Below, piece by piece: positions 17,911 to 27,215 of a DNA stretch of 27,215 nucleotides. Origin of the DNA: Lingula anatina (lineage: Eukaryota > Brachiopoda > Lingulata > Lingulida > Lingulidae); assembly GCF_001039355.2 (NCBI RefSeq), contig NW_019774014.1, positions 513,902 to 541,116 of the forward strand, given 5' to 3'. The translations under genes and the position numbers were made by a program. The notes below the pieces were generated by a model. That model was not told where the DNA came from and searched no databases. It saw only the letters and a program-made list of their open reading frames with translations. How positions within the stretch are numbered: position 1 is the first letter of the stretch; each line of letters opens with the position of its first letter.

Positions 17911-19862
17911 CGGGTTCTCTGCCTAAGAACTTGCAATTGGTTTCCAACGTAATTAAATATGTACGTCACTAAATCCCATTTCGACGATGCCTACAGTGGA
18001 GCTCGTAATTATGTTTCTTTTGTATTCCGGTTTAAAAACTTTTGAAATATTTTAACCCCCATTACTGTGAAAAGAAGAGGGTGGGCAAACAATGGACAAC
18101 CATAGTAATTCCTTCCTTTTATTATGTGTCATTAACAGCAGGTCATATCATGCAAAAGACCGCCACTGTTTGTTGCGGCGACATGATAATATCATACAAA
18201 AGAAAGAAGAGTGTCTCTCCTGAGGAAAGCTACCGGGAGATAATGCTCGAACTAAATCCATCACCTTTTAAGAACATTTTTTTCATCTGGATCCCTCATC
18301 ACATAGTTAACTAGATGCATCGTATCCAGGAAAGAAGCCTAAGAAGTGGTATTTTATTAATCCACCTTGTGCTTACAGCGAGGGGTGGAGACAAGACACA
18401 TGTACTCAGGTACCTAGCCTGGGATGCCGGAGTTTTGATAAAGTAGATTTTATAAGACTTATTCAACACAGTACAAAGCACGACATTGTTTAAAATATGG
18501 ACCCTAAGGATGCTTTTTTGTTATCTTCCTTGCGGGGTTGTTATATAATTATAAAAGCTTGTCAGCTAACGGTTATTGCTATAAAAACAGGATCAAAAGA
18601 AGCGGCGCATGTTCTTAGGACATGTAAGGAGGTTTAACTCTCACCATCTCGAAAACAAGGCAATTAAGAAAAGACACCACTTTATACTGTTTCCAATCAT
18701 CGATTTGCCCTAGAATATATTTTCTTTTAAATGTAAGACTTTATTAAAACAATGGGTATAATGGCATTTGCAGTTATTCGGTTATATTTACAAAGAAATT
18801 ATCCGATTTTTAGCTCTGTCTAGGCTGTGAGAAAAAGATCTCTTTGAATGTGTCAGATCAACAGTCCATTACGTTTACTTAAAAGACGAGAAACAAAACA
18901 AATTTACCCCGTCATCTCGGGCCAACATAATTTAGCTTTGAAAATACTATAAAATATTATAAATAACTCGAATTATCGATAATTAGTTTTATCATCCTCT
19001 TGTTCGCTCACATCAGGCTTGAAAGAGAATTTTAATTACTTGAATATAAGGCCATTCATAGCTTTTAGGACAAACAGACTTACTAGGGATAAATGTAAAC
19101 CTTTTAGCAGTATCTCCCCAAATTTTGATCCTTTGATTTGCTGGTATTGTGAAAAGAAAAGTGGCTACAGAATAAATAATAAATACGTTTCTATCTATCT
19201 AGATACAAAAGGCCTATCCCCACTCTCTATTCTACTCAGTTCATTTTTTCGTATCGCGCTCCTTCAATCTCTCTCTCTATCGGGTATTTTTACTCTCTCT
19301 CTCTGTAATATTTACAGCCTTTTGTGAATACATTTAGTGTTTGAAAATGGTAAGCTCACTACCATCTCTAAACTTTGAAATTGATGTCTGCAATAACTCT
19401 CCTTAATCATGGTAAAATAGTACTATCTGACCACAGGGTGCACTAGTCTGTTACAAAAATGTTGAAAGTCACGGTGTGATTTATACGTATTTTAGTGGGG
19501 CCCTGATACCAGAGGATTGTTAAACACTGCTAGGAAAGTGGCTGGTGAATTAACCGTAGAGGGTGAAAGCGAGGAACAATAAACACTTTATTCCTATAGC
19601 TCATAGCCCACTAGGACAAGCGATTGTTTTAAAGACGAAGCGGCAAAGGTCTCTGGGGTGCTGCCTTACGTTAGCAAAAAATCATCTGGCATAAAATCTT
19701 GCATAGGCATAAATCACAATTTGAGGTACACCAGTATATTGTACATGTATATTTAAGTCTATTTTATAAATCAGAATTCACTACGCGCAGAAATCTAAGG
19801 TTATATGTTTCAATTACAACTTCAACAGCAGCGGGCGCTGTGGTAAGCAGGGGTCCTGGCAG
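17911..19862. other. Intergenic sequence, nothing firmly recognised
   Basis: Open frames at 18042-18314 and 19019-19327 begin with TTG and show no known motif. CT-rich stretches lie at about 19268-19305. The end nearest 19862 is the likely 3' UTR of the minus-strand IFI44-like gene. Confidence 0.4.
19587..19592 (-). terminator. Possible polyadenylation signal of the IFI44-like gene
   Basis: AATAAA on the minus strand, about 270 bases after the stop codon at 19863-19865. It is the closest canonical signal I found downstream of that stop. Confidence 0.35.
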
Positions 19863-20188
19863 TTAAATTTTGATGTTCATCTTAGACATTTGACTGTAGA
19901 GCTCCTCCTCCATGTCGTCTCCACGTAGTCGATCCTCAATGTAGTCCTCGGCACTTCCGGTCATCTGCCTGAGGGCGTTCAGTGTCATGATGTCCACTCT
20001 GGGGTCAATGGAGGTCTCGGACTCGTAGTTCTTCAAGGGTTGGACGTGATTACTCTGTATGCCGAAGGCGTGACTGATTTCTTTCACTTTATTTTCAATG
20101 ACACGACTGTGAAATACCACAGATGGGTCTTGGGCTACGTCCGAACACAACTTGTCCACCTTCGTCAAGACCACGTGGACCGGGATAT
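19863..20188 (-). CDS. IFI44-like GTPase, last coding exon
   Basis: This exon encodes the end of a G domain. It opens after the acceptor CTCCTGCAG|AT with IPVHVVLTKVDKLC. TKVD is the guanine-specificity (G4) motif. It continues with VKEISHAFGIQ, VQPLKNYESE and VDIMTLNALRQM, the arrangement seen in interferon-induced protein 44 and its relatives, and stops at TAA (19863-19865) after a short acidic tail. The first two bases complete a Asp codon begun in the upstream exon at 21906, so the two exons join in frame. The family is linked to antiviral and immune responses in vertebrates and is expanded in bivalves; the exact role here is unknown. Confidence 0.85.
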
Positions 20189-20910
20189 CTGCAGGAGATT
20201 AAAAGCCAGTTAATGAATTACCCTTACTCTTTAAACATCCCCATTTTAATATTTTAAACACTGATCTGTGGTCAATGCAGCAAAATAAAAAACACCTTTA
20301 ATATGAATATCTGTGATAAAACATCCATACACATGTATACTAAGTGAGGTGAGGGAAAAATAAGTTGCCGTTGGAAGTCTCTCTGCAACAGTTTGACTTG
20401 CCTAAATAAACATTCTAATTCAAACAAACGCCAGTTTTCAATTCCAAACATTGGCCTGCTTTCACCTACGAGTAGGAGTGTAATGTCGGTAATTGACAGC
20501 CATGAGTGAATAAGGATCGGGGAGTGTTTTGTTGAAGAACTGAGTTGTCTGAAATGATTTTGACACTTATTCAACTGCTTTTGATGTTAACGAAGAGAAA
20601 GCCGCTAGAGATTGAATGGGGTAGAGATAGAAATCAAAAGAAAGCGGCACGGGAACCGATTGGAAAGTAGTTAATAAACTAGAGGATCAGAGAGGCAATA
20701 CCGCCTCCAAGTATTGTACCACCACCTGAAGTAAGCAAATTTGTACGAAAAACGGATAAAGGGGAATACCACCTCCAGTGTATTGCTTGCCAAGCTCTAC
20801 AAAATTCAATAAGCTGTAGTTCTCATTTTTTTCTTGAAAATAACAATTTATAACAAAATCATGGGGAAAAGTAAAAGGTCTAATCCAAATTTGTGAATTG
20901 CAGTTCATGG

Positions 20911-21105
20911 CAAAGGTTAGGTTTAAGGTCAATTTCAAGTTTCATAGTAAGTATGGGTGTATCTCTGCCAGTTTTGAGGATATAAAGGTCAAAATATTTG
21001 CAAAGTTCAGTTAATGGAGAAAACTAGGTCAAATGTCAATTCCAAGGTTACAGTTAGATTGCCAGTATATGACTTCCTATTCAAGTTTAATAGTAACGAT
21101 GGGCG
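20911..21105. repeat. Dispersed repeat, copy 2, within the IFI44-like intron
   Basis: The exact 29-base match (21056-21084) to 5516-5544 lies here, preceded by a related unit with 'tctctgccagttttgaggatata' at about 20951. The intron also has two similar 'caatacc.cctcca' segments at about 20695 and 20765. Confidence 0.75.
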
Positions 21106-21237
21106 TTCGCTGCTTATTTTCTGGCATCTATGTTGCAGAAACAGAGTTTTCAGTTTCCGCATCTAATGGCTGCTTCTCCCGTAAAAATGCAGTGACATGG
21201 CGGCGGAGCCGGCGGAAGCTGTGGACGAGACGGATCA

Positions 21238-21373
21238 GGGCCCCGTAACACAATGCGACCGTGCGCAAGCGTCTCGATTCCATAACTCGCCCATACTCGC
21301 CCCATATAATACATTGTAGCCTCTTTTTGATAAAGCGTTTTGCAATACGCGATGCTTTCGAGATACGGGGCCC
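21238..21373. mobile_element. Possible 136-bp element with GGGCCCCGTA ends
   Basis: GGGCCCCGTA (21238-21247) and TACGGGGCCC (21364-21373) are perfect inverted repeats, and pairing continues loosely for about six more bases. No convincing target duplication; GGAT occurs close to both ends but not at matching distances. The inside is GC-richer than the surrounding intron. The ends recall hAT-type termini, but this is a guess. Confidence 0.5.
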
Positions 21374-21905
21374 AGGATTAAAACCATGTGTACCGCAGGG
21401 CCTTCGATGGTGGTACAAATAACAGGAAAGTTTAAAAAAGAGTTGTATGTACTGAATCGCGTAACAGCAAAGGATAAAGACAACAACTTAGTCAAACTAG
21501 TATAAATATTTCTTTGAAAATGAATGGCGTTCGAAAAGTTTTTAGTATCGAACCATGGGGATTGAACGGATTCATGTCCCAAGAATGATGTACGTACAGT
21601 ACTGATATTAAGTCTCATTTGCACAACACTTCAATTAATATGTGTACCGAGTAATATCATACTTGCATGTATGTTTTTAGGTTCAAATGTTCTCATTCGA
21701 AGAACATAATTACGCCCATCACTTGTGTTATCGCTATATTTCATATTCAAAATTATCAATATACCCAACGTACTTCTTGGGAGTTCAATCCCCTTGATCT
21801 CGCTTCCATGTCACGTCTGCCCTCGTACTTTCGCAGCAAGTAAACATATATTAAAACAAATACAATCGACTTTGAAATCCCAGTGTGAAAAAATATAGAC
21901 GTTAC

Positions 21906-22077
21906 CTCTGTCACGTGCCAGTTTACATAAATCAAGCAATTTGTCCTTGACCTTGGGAGACATGACCTTGTACGTGCTGCCATCTATGACAAGTGCTACG
22001 CAGTGAATGACGTCACTCAAACCAGGGTCCTTCACAAAACCAGGAGATTTAGTTGTGATACGCACAGCCGGATTAAA
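21906..22077 (-). CDS. IFI44-like GTPase, penultimate coding exon
   Basis: The exon follows the acceptor TTTATCTGCAG and reads FNPAVRITTKSPGF, then LSDVIHCVALVIDGSTY, VKDKLLDLCKLARDR, to the donor AGAG|GTAACG (intron bases from 21905 down). FNP...IHCV.V.D matches the segment of IFI44-like proteins between the DxxG region and the G4 motif. Length is 172 bases, leaving one base that joins AT of the next exon to make Asp. The intron to that exon (20189-21905, about 1.7 kb) carries dispersed repeats. No P-loop exon was found between 22078 and 27215, so the gene either starts beyond this window or is a partial copy. Confidence 0.85.
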
Positions 22078-22198
22078 CTGCAGATAAATTTTTCTTCCTT
22101 AATATAAACGTAATTGCACGTAATTGAACGAATAACTATATAAGGTTAGGTTAACCTAGGGGAAATCAGTCATCAAAACTGTAGAGCAAAGCACAAAC

Positions 22199-22319
22199 TT
22201 AAAGGGATAATAAATCTTCGTTTTTGTGGTAACACAGAATATATTATATTTCTATGAGTTGTTCACAATGTTTTTATTGTGAAATATAGATCTCATACGA
22301 AGAGTTATTATCCCTTTAA
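22199..22319. mobile_element. TTAA-flanked MITE, short copy (piggyBac-like)
   Basis: This 121-bp relative of 17036-17257 begins TTAAAGGGATAATAAATCTTCG and ends CGAAGAGTTATTATCCCTTTAA, so the inverted ends match over 18 bases with two mismatches inside the TTAA. The middle 'acagaatatattatatttctatgagttgttcacaatg' is nearly identical in both copies. It lies just upstream of the IFI44-like exon at 21906-22077 and therefore probably in an intron of that gene. Confidence 0.85.
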
Positions 22320-22980
22320 ACAATATAAAGGGTAGCTAATCACAACTTTCTAGAGGGATATTTTTGGTATGTGATAATTCTTTGGAGATGAAAATAATGC
22401 TGAAATATTTTCTTTAGCCAAACGTCACAAATATATTACAAAAACATGAAATGTTGCCATCCAATAATTAGTCCTGGACTGGGGAATAATTAAAACTGAG
22501 GTATCTACCAGGTTGTCAGACACCAGACTCTACACTCAGTACGCCTCAGTCTTCCCAGAGACTTTGAAAATGACAGGCGCCATCAGTTCCAATAAACCTC
22601 TACGACTCTGGGTGTTAATTAAAAGTGATCTCCACGGATTCTTCCCACCAAATTGAATTTCCTGGGGTGGAGAGCAAGTTTTCTCTTACTCACGAATTAT
22701 TGCCTATCCTGTCCCCACCCTTCCATTTTTAATCAAAAATGTCTGGCCAGTCCAATAAAACGACAGTAGTAATAAAAACCTGGGAGACTAACCAAAAAGG
22801 ATATGGCCCTGAAAGGGCCATCTGACTACAGGCTTGACATTTTAAAATATGACATATTCCAAGTTTGAAGGTATGCCTAGGAAAAAATGCGCTCTTTTTT
22901 AAAACTACGATCCCATATAAGATATGTGAATGGAGAAGTCTGTTGTCAGGTGTGTCGTAAGCAATTAAGTGACTACTAGT
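22320..22980. other. Probable intron sequence, nothing recognised
   Basis: If the IFI44-like gene extends upstream, this is intron. I looked on the minus strand for the earlier GTPase motifs (P-loop GxxxxGKS, DxMG) and did not find them. Confidence 0.35.
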
Positions 22981-23160
22981 CAAGTAGCTAACCCTGCAAT
23001 GTAAATGTAAACTGCAATGTAAACTTTTTTTGCTGAAATGCATTTTTCAGGTCGAGAGAAGCTAAATTAGCTTGGTTGCTATTTCCAAGACATTGAGCAT
23101 GTTTCAATATGGCCGTCAATTTACAAGGAAAAATAGAAAAATGACCAGAAGTCGCCGGCA
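22981..23160 (-). repeat. Dispersed repeat, inverted relative to 25102-25275
   Basis: The reverse complement matches 25102-25275: 'ggcgact.ctggt', 'aaattgacggccatattgaaa.atgctcaatgtct.ggaaatagcaaccaagctaatt' and 'aatgcatttcagcaaaaaaagttta'. A related fragment with 'gactatggggct' lies on the minus strand near 23450-23490. The short frame at 22729-23043 overlaps it and is incidental. Confidence 0.75.
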
Positions 23161-23194
23161 GCTTCTTTTAAGCTTCTTTTAAGCTTCTTTTAAG
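23160..23194. repeat. 11-bp tandem repeat, three units
   Basis: AGCTTCTTTTA is repeated head to tail three times at the edge of the dispersed repeat. Confidence 0.9.
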
Positions 23195-23284
23195 ACTAGT
23201 GAGTAAACTTAGGCAGGTAACATTCAGCAAGAAAGCCAAAATGGTCATCAAAACATGTCAGAAATTAAAAAAGCTGCAAAATAA

Positions 23285-23867
23285 GTTTTTTTTTTTTTTT
23301 TTTTGCAAATTTTGTCTTTTTTAAAACATATCCGCTTTTTCTATTTATGTTCATTATGATGATTTGCTTGTCATGATCCTAAACTCTCAGAAACTGCTTA
23401 TTTGACATTTATCAGATGGTGGCAGACGGTGCAATCGCCCAGGAGTCCATTTGCCACTCCCACGAGCCCCATAGTCAAAGCCTGCTAAGTTATATCTTTC
23501 GAGCTCTTTTAAATTATTATTATTTCATCTGGGCTACAAAACTTAGGAAAGTTCATTGAGCTTGACTTTCTTTGCCAGTTGATACATACGAGATATTGAT
23601 AAATTTTAAAAATTCAAGATGGCTATCAATGTGTTATATGAATAGCCAGAGCCATACATTCAAAAAAAAAAAAAATGCTTCACTCCATTATTCATCATTG
23701 CATATTTATGTTAACATCCTTGCAAATTACGATCATTTATTTCATTTGTGCAAGTCATTTAAATAAAAATGGCATCCAAAACATAATGGAAGGGCAAAGA
23801 AACAACTGTTAAACTACAAGTCTTTTAACTGAAATAGACCTTAACTGGAACAAATATAAATATATAT

Positions 23868-23962
<95 letters not shown>

Positions 23963-24630
23963 AAAAAAGGATTGACATGCGGTCAGGACATGGCACACAA
24001 TAAAACATATTTTTAGGTTAAATAATACAAAAAAAAAAAAACGAAAATCAATATGTCCGTCAATGCTACTCCATGACCAAACCAAACATTAATTGCGGAT
24101 ATCTCAGTCCTGACAACTAGTTTTTCATTCTAAATAAAAAATTACATTGTTGATGATTATGAAAGGCTTTATCATTTTAGTATGTGTAAACCAAATCATT
24201 TTGAAATGAATAAGGCTTCAAATCATTTTTTCTTAGGGTTGGATTACTCTTATCCTTTTTTTTTCTTTTTTTTAAACTTTTTAAAATAATTTAACGCCTA
24301 TGGGTAAAGGCATTTTTGTTGTTTAATTAGGAATTTTATTATAAATAATCAAGACCCAAGCATCGGCATACAAACCCAGCGGTTGGGGCTCATGAAGTCA
24401 GCTATTCATGACAACGTGACATAATTAGGGGGTATGCGAGGGTTACCCATCTACATCATGTATTTGAAATATTGTTTTTGCCAATATATACTTACAGTCA
24501 AGGGAGGCTTTGAGATAGGAATGTATGCATATTTCTACTTGCAGGGTAGATGTAATTATTCATTGTGGATTTATTGATGACTTAGTGCTCGGGTAGTTGA
24601 GGTAATGATGAGTTGTCCTGTTTCCATGGT
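23285..24630. other. AT-rich stretch with homopolymers and a long (TA)n
   Basis: A T run lies at about 23285-23304. The (TA)n tract is at about 23859-23957. The open frame at 23825-24085 is mostly the translated microsatellite (alternating Ile and Tyr). No gene is recognised. Confidence 0.5.
23859..23957. repeat. (TA)n microsatellite, about 100 bp
   Basis: Nearly pure TA repeat interrupted once by AAATA at about 23880. Such tracts are prone to assembly length error. Confidence 0.95.
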
Positions 24631-25101
24631 TCATTGGACATGGGTAAGGCTTATTTGCAAAAGTGGACCAAATACACATTGAGCAATACTCGGTGGGCAT
24701 CTGCACATTTTGAGGATTGGTTTTGGAGGCCTATAAAGGCCCAAAAAGGCTTCCCTTGTTGTTAGTCCAGTGAACGGTATCATGCCATGTATATCATGTG
24801 AACAACGTACATCTCTGTTCACTGGGTGTGACGGAGTCCGATTTGAGCTACAATGTATGGGCTGCTCCCACCCCACATTCAAGAACTTGGTTGAATGTCA
24901 CAACATGCCAGGCTCTGTTAGTGATAGACTGCAGCCAGGGCGACAGAATGTCAACTCCAGACCATTATCGCTACATAAGGTCGCATCACCTGTGGGACCA
25001 ATTTCGCCAAGCCAGTCGTACAGCACAATTTAAGAAGCACCTGGCAGGAACATCAACCGGAGCAGCAGCCCCGCTGTGCGTCGACGCTTGCAATAAAGTA
25101 T
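24630..25101. other. GC-richer segment with overlapping unrecognised frames
   Basis: Frames at 24770-25033 and 24798-25319 (plus) and 24631-24882 (minus) overlap. One plus-strand reading near 24655-24730 gives LSNTRWASAHFEDWFW. It faintly recalls the N-terminal segment of QRICH1/ZMYM-like (DUF3504) proteins, but stops follow. I cannot identify a gene; it may be a decayed transposon or gene relic. Confidence 0.3.
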
Positions 25102-25428
25102 ACCAGGCGACTGCTGGTAGTCTTTCTATATTTCCTCATAAATTGACGGCCATATTGAAAAATGCTCAATGTCTCGGAAATAGCAACCAAGCTAATTTTG
25201 TTTCTCGTGGCCTAAAGAATGCATTTCAGCAAAAAAAGTTTAGAGGAAAGAACATTGCAGGGTTCTACTATTGGGCCTCGGGGAGTGGCGACTCGACTAG
25301 CAGCCTTTGCGTTGATTAACTCAAAAAAATTAATTTTACAGGTTTGTTTACTTGAAGTAACTAATTACATGCATAATGGATTGTTCGACTATTTGGCCTA
25401 TGGGTGTGGCGACTTGACTATACCAGGT
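25102..25428 (+). repeat. Dispersed repeat, plus-orientation copy, with internal duplication
   Basis: 25102-25275 is the partner of 22981-23160. Beyond it, 'actattgggcctcggggagtggcgactcgacta' (about 25267) recurs as 'actatttggcctatgggtgtggcgacttgacta' (about 25388), about 121 bases apart. The long frame ending at 25319 runs through this repeat and is not treated as a gene. Confidence 0.65.
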
Positions 25429-25596
25429 CTGTTGCGCTGCTGCATTATGTAATAAGCAGTGATTTAATTGGGTAGTGCTCCTTTGGACAGGTCAAAGCTT
25501 GGCTTTGGCAAAGCATGGTTCTGTTAAAAAATATCCATATGTCGGCAACTACTGTATAGAAGATTTTGGAATTTTGCATGCAAGTGGTCGGTCTTG

Positions 25597-25716
25597 CAGT
25601 GTGTGAACGATGCAGTGCTTTACAAATTTGTTAATCTGTGGCAGAATGGCGCAAAAAAGACAGACATTGCCAGACAGATAATTTCGCCGAACGAAACGGT
25701 CCGCACTGTTTTATAA
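25597..25716 (+). pseudogene. Helix-turn-helix relic, transposase- or paired-like
   Basis: The frame reads VNDAVLYKFVNLWQNG then AKKTDIARQI and ETVRTVL before TAA at 25714-25716. The spacing (V.LW..G....DIARQ...S...V..VL) is that of the helix-turn-helix found in paired domains and in Tc1-like transposases. A further readable piece in a shifted frame (about 25736-25887, KGHTIEILPPGY...) follows, ended by a stop. No start codon, catalytic residues or inverted ends were found. It is most likely a decayed transposase fragment; chance is possible. Confidence 0.3.
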
Positions 25717-25889
25717 AATAATGCCCAGACTGATGTACCTACACAAAGGCCACACCATAGAAATCTTACCACCAGGGTACAGGACCCATTGTCTTTTTCG
25801 AAATGCTGTTGCAATTAAACAGAAACCAACCAGTCCGTTCAGAATGAGGGGTAAATTGCCACCAAAACGCATTTTTCAAGGCCCTTAGC

Positions 25890-26670
25890 GAACACCAAAC
25901 TGGTAAGTAGTTAGAAATGGACACCAGTTTTTTTTGTTTTTTTTTTTATGTGTGGCTTGACGTGTGGATTTTTTTTTTCTTTTTTGGTATGGTTGGTTGG
26001 GGTAGCTATGGCTACGATGGTTTTTGTTATTGTTTTCTTATTTATTTTTTCTTGTGCATTACGACATTTTCTTTGTTTTTGAAAATCCTATCGTGTCTCT
26101 ATTGATTTTCAGTCGCGTCTCATCGTTTAGGTTATAGTGCGCTTGCACTGAAGTTTGTTTCAGTCAGCAAAATAGGAAAAATTATGAAAAACGATTCGGA
26201 AAAAAAAAATCATATTAAATGCCAAGCCTGTATGTACTTTATTTCTTGCAATATGCGTTTTAATATATATTTTACTACATAATAAAGAAAGAAAACGTTA
26301 TTTGGGATGACATGACAAGTGTATACACAAGATTCAAAAGGTAGGTGTTTATTTGAATACGCTGAACCGGGTTTTTTAATTGAATGGATGAACAAAAAGA
26401 CGCGCATTCGTTATTATTTACCAAAAAGAGAGATGGCACTGTACCTGTAGAATAATTTTCCATTTCACACTGAAAAACAAAAACATTTCATCTGAAGAAG
26501 ACAAATAATTTTAAAGACAAACAAAAAATATTCTGCAATATTAAGGTCTGATTCGGAAGAAGGAGGAGAAATAGGAAAATGCTCATATATTTTAAAGACG
26601 AAGAGATGAGTACCAATTTTTAGATTTGAATCGGACAAATATTGTTAAAGTTTTACTATAAAGAAAAAAA
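25890..26670. other. T-rich and A-rich sequence, nothing recognised
   Basis: Long T runs at about 25927-25986 give a Phe-rich frame (25917-26105) with no support. The minus-strand frames near 26210-26463 are also unsupported. Confidence 0.4.
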
Positions 26671-27215
26671 ACAGAAAATAAAGATGCAAAAAAGGTCATT
26701 TTGTCAATTTTGATGCAATGATAAATAATGCTTATAATAGCACTGTCAGTCAACACTGAATTTAAATCATGCACAACAGGTAACATGGTCAATAACAGGA
26801 GCGGACCCAGAGATATTTTCTGACAGTATTCCAAAGTATCTATGTTGATCCATCCTCCATTTTGATGTTCTTCCAACAGAAAAAAAATTGATACCAGTCA
26901 ATATAAACTTAATAACCTGTCTGTCTTCCGGAAGACCCAGAAGATGGTCTCAATAAAATCCACCCCTTCAATAAGATTACAGTTTCAGGACCATGAGAGA
27001 CCAAAGTCACATGATGAAAGTCTCAATATTTGAAAAAAAAAAACAGAAAATAAAGATGCAAAAAAGGTCATTTTGTCAATTTTGATGCAATGATAAATAA
27101 TGCTTATAATAGCACTGTCAGTCAACACTGAATTTAAATCATGCACAACAGGTAACATGGTCAATAACAGGAGCGGACCCAGAGATATTTTCTGACAGTA
27201 TTCCAAAGTATCTAT
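26671..27215. repeat. Satellite array, 372-bp unit, cut by the window end
   Basis: A full unit (26671-27042) is followed by the first 173 bases of the next (27043-27215), which I read as identical to the first. The family is that of 10527-10884, but this pair is much more alike than either is to that copy. Each unit contains a GTCTTCCGGAAGAC palindrome (near 26923 in the full unit). The small minus-strand frames at 26592-26876 and 26985-27206 are the same stretch of repeat read twice. Confidence 0.9.

Noticed and set aside
23825-24085. Open frame of alternating Ile and Tyr
   Set aside because: It is the translation of a (TA)n microsatellite.
24798-25319. 173-codon plus-strand open frame
   Set aside because: It starts with GTG, overlaps other frames on both strands, and its last 70 codons lie in a dispersed repeat that is also present inverted at 22981-23160.
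26592-27206. Two similar minus-strand frames (94 and 73 codons)
   Set aside because: They are the same satellite unit read twice; there is no independent evidence of coding.

Overview
This is an AT-rich, intron-bearing animal genomic window, most likely from a marine invertebrate and probably a mollusc. The evidence is coding exons with split codons and GT/AG junctions, a LINE reverse transcriptase of a type common in invertebrates, an interferon-induced protein 44-like (IFI44-like) GTPase, a secreted somatomedin-B-like protein, and a dense set of short non-autonomous transposons and tandem repeats. There are no bacterial operons, CRISPR arrays or recognisable tRNA/rRNA genes. The species assignment is inference.

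Layout. 0-3 kb: a 161-bp and a 45-bp tandem repeat, then a low-confidence two-exon small gene (minus strand). 3.3 kb: a minus-strand hammerhead-ribozyme-like RNA motif. 3.9 kb: a short near-palindromic element. 5.3-9.3 kb: a thick block of mobile DNA. It holds two copies of a foldback family, a 288-bp MITE with TA duplication, and a 590-bp element flanked by a 10-bp direct repeat. 9.4-12.7 kb: tandem duplications and a roughly 330-bp diverged satellite array. 12.66-14.36 kb: a 5'-truncated LINE (minus strand) abutting that array. 14.4-15.3 kb: a 220-bp duplication interrupted by a 120-bp MITE with a 9-bp target duplication, then a nested hairpin.

15.8-16.8 kb: a dispersed repeat with (AAAC)n, then the somatomedin-B-like gene (plus strand). 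17.0 and 22.2 kb: two copies of a TTAA-flanked MITE family. 19.86-22.08 kb: the last two visible coding exons of the IFI44-like gene (minus strand), whose upstream exons are not seen here. 22.3-27.2 kb: repeats, microsatellites, a weak helix-turn-helix relic, and a second array of the satellite seen at 10.5 kb.

Only two host genes are well supported: the IFI44-like gene and the somatomedin-B-like gene. The rest of the readable biology is mobile or repetitive. The most unusual item is the hammerhead-like RNA at 3287-3345, whose three helices and core can be traced base by base. The best-defined insertions are the elements at 7930-8519, 14598-14717, 6641-6928, 17036-17257 and 22199-22319.
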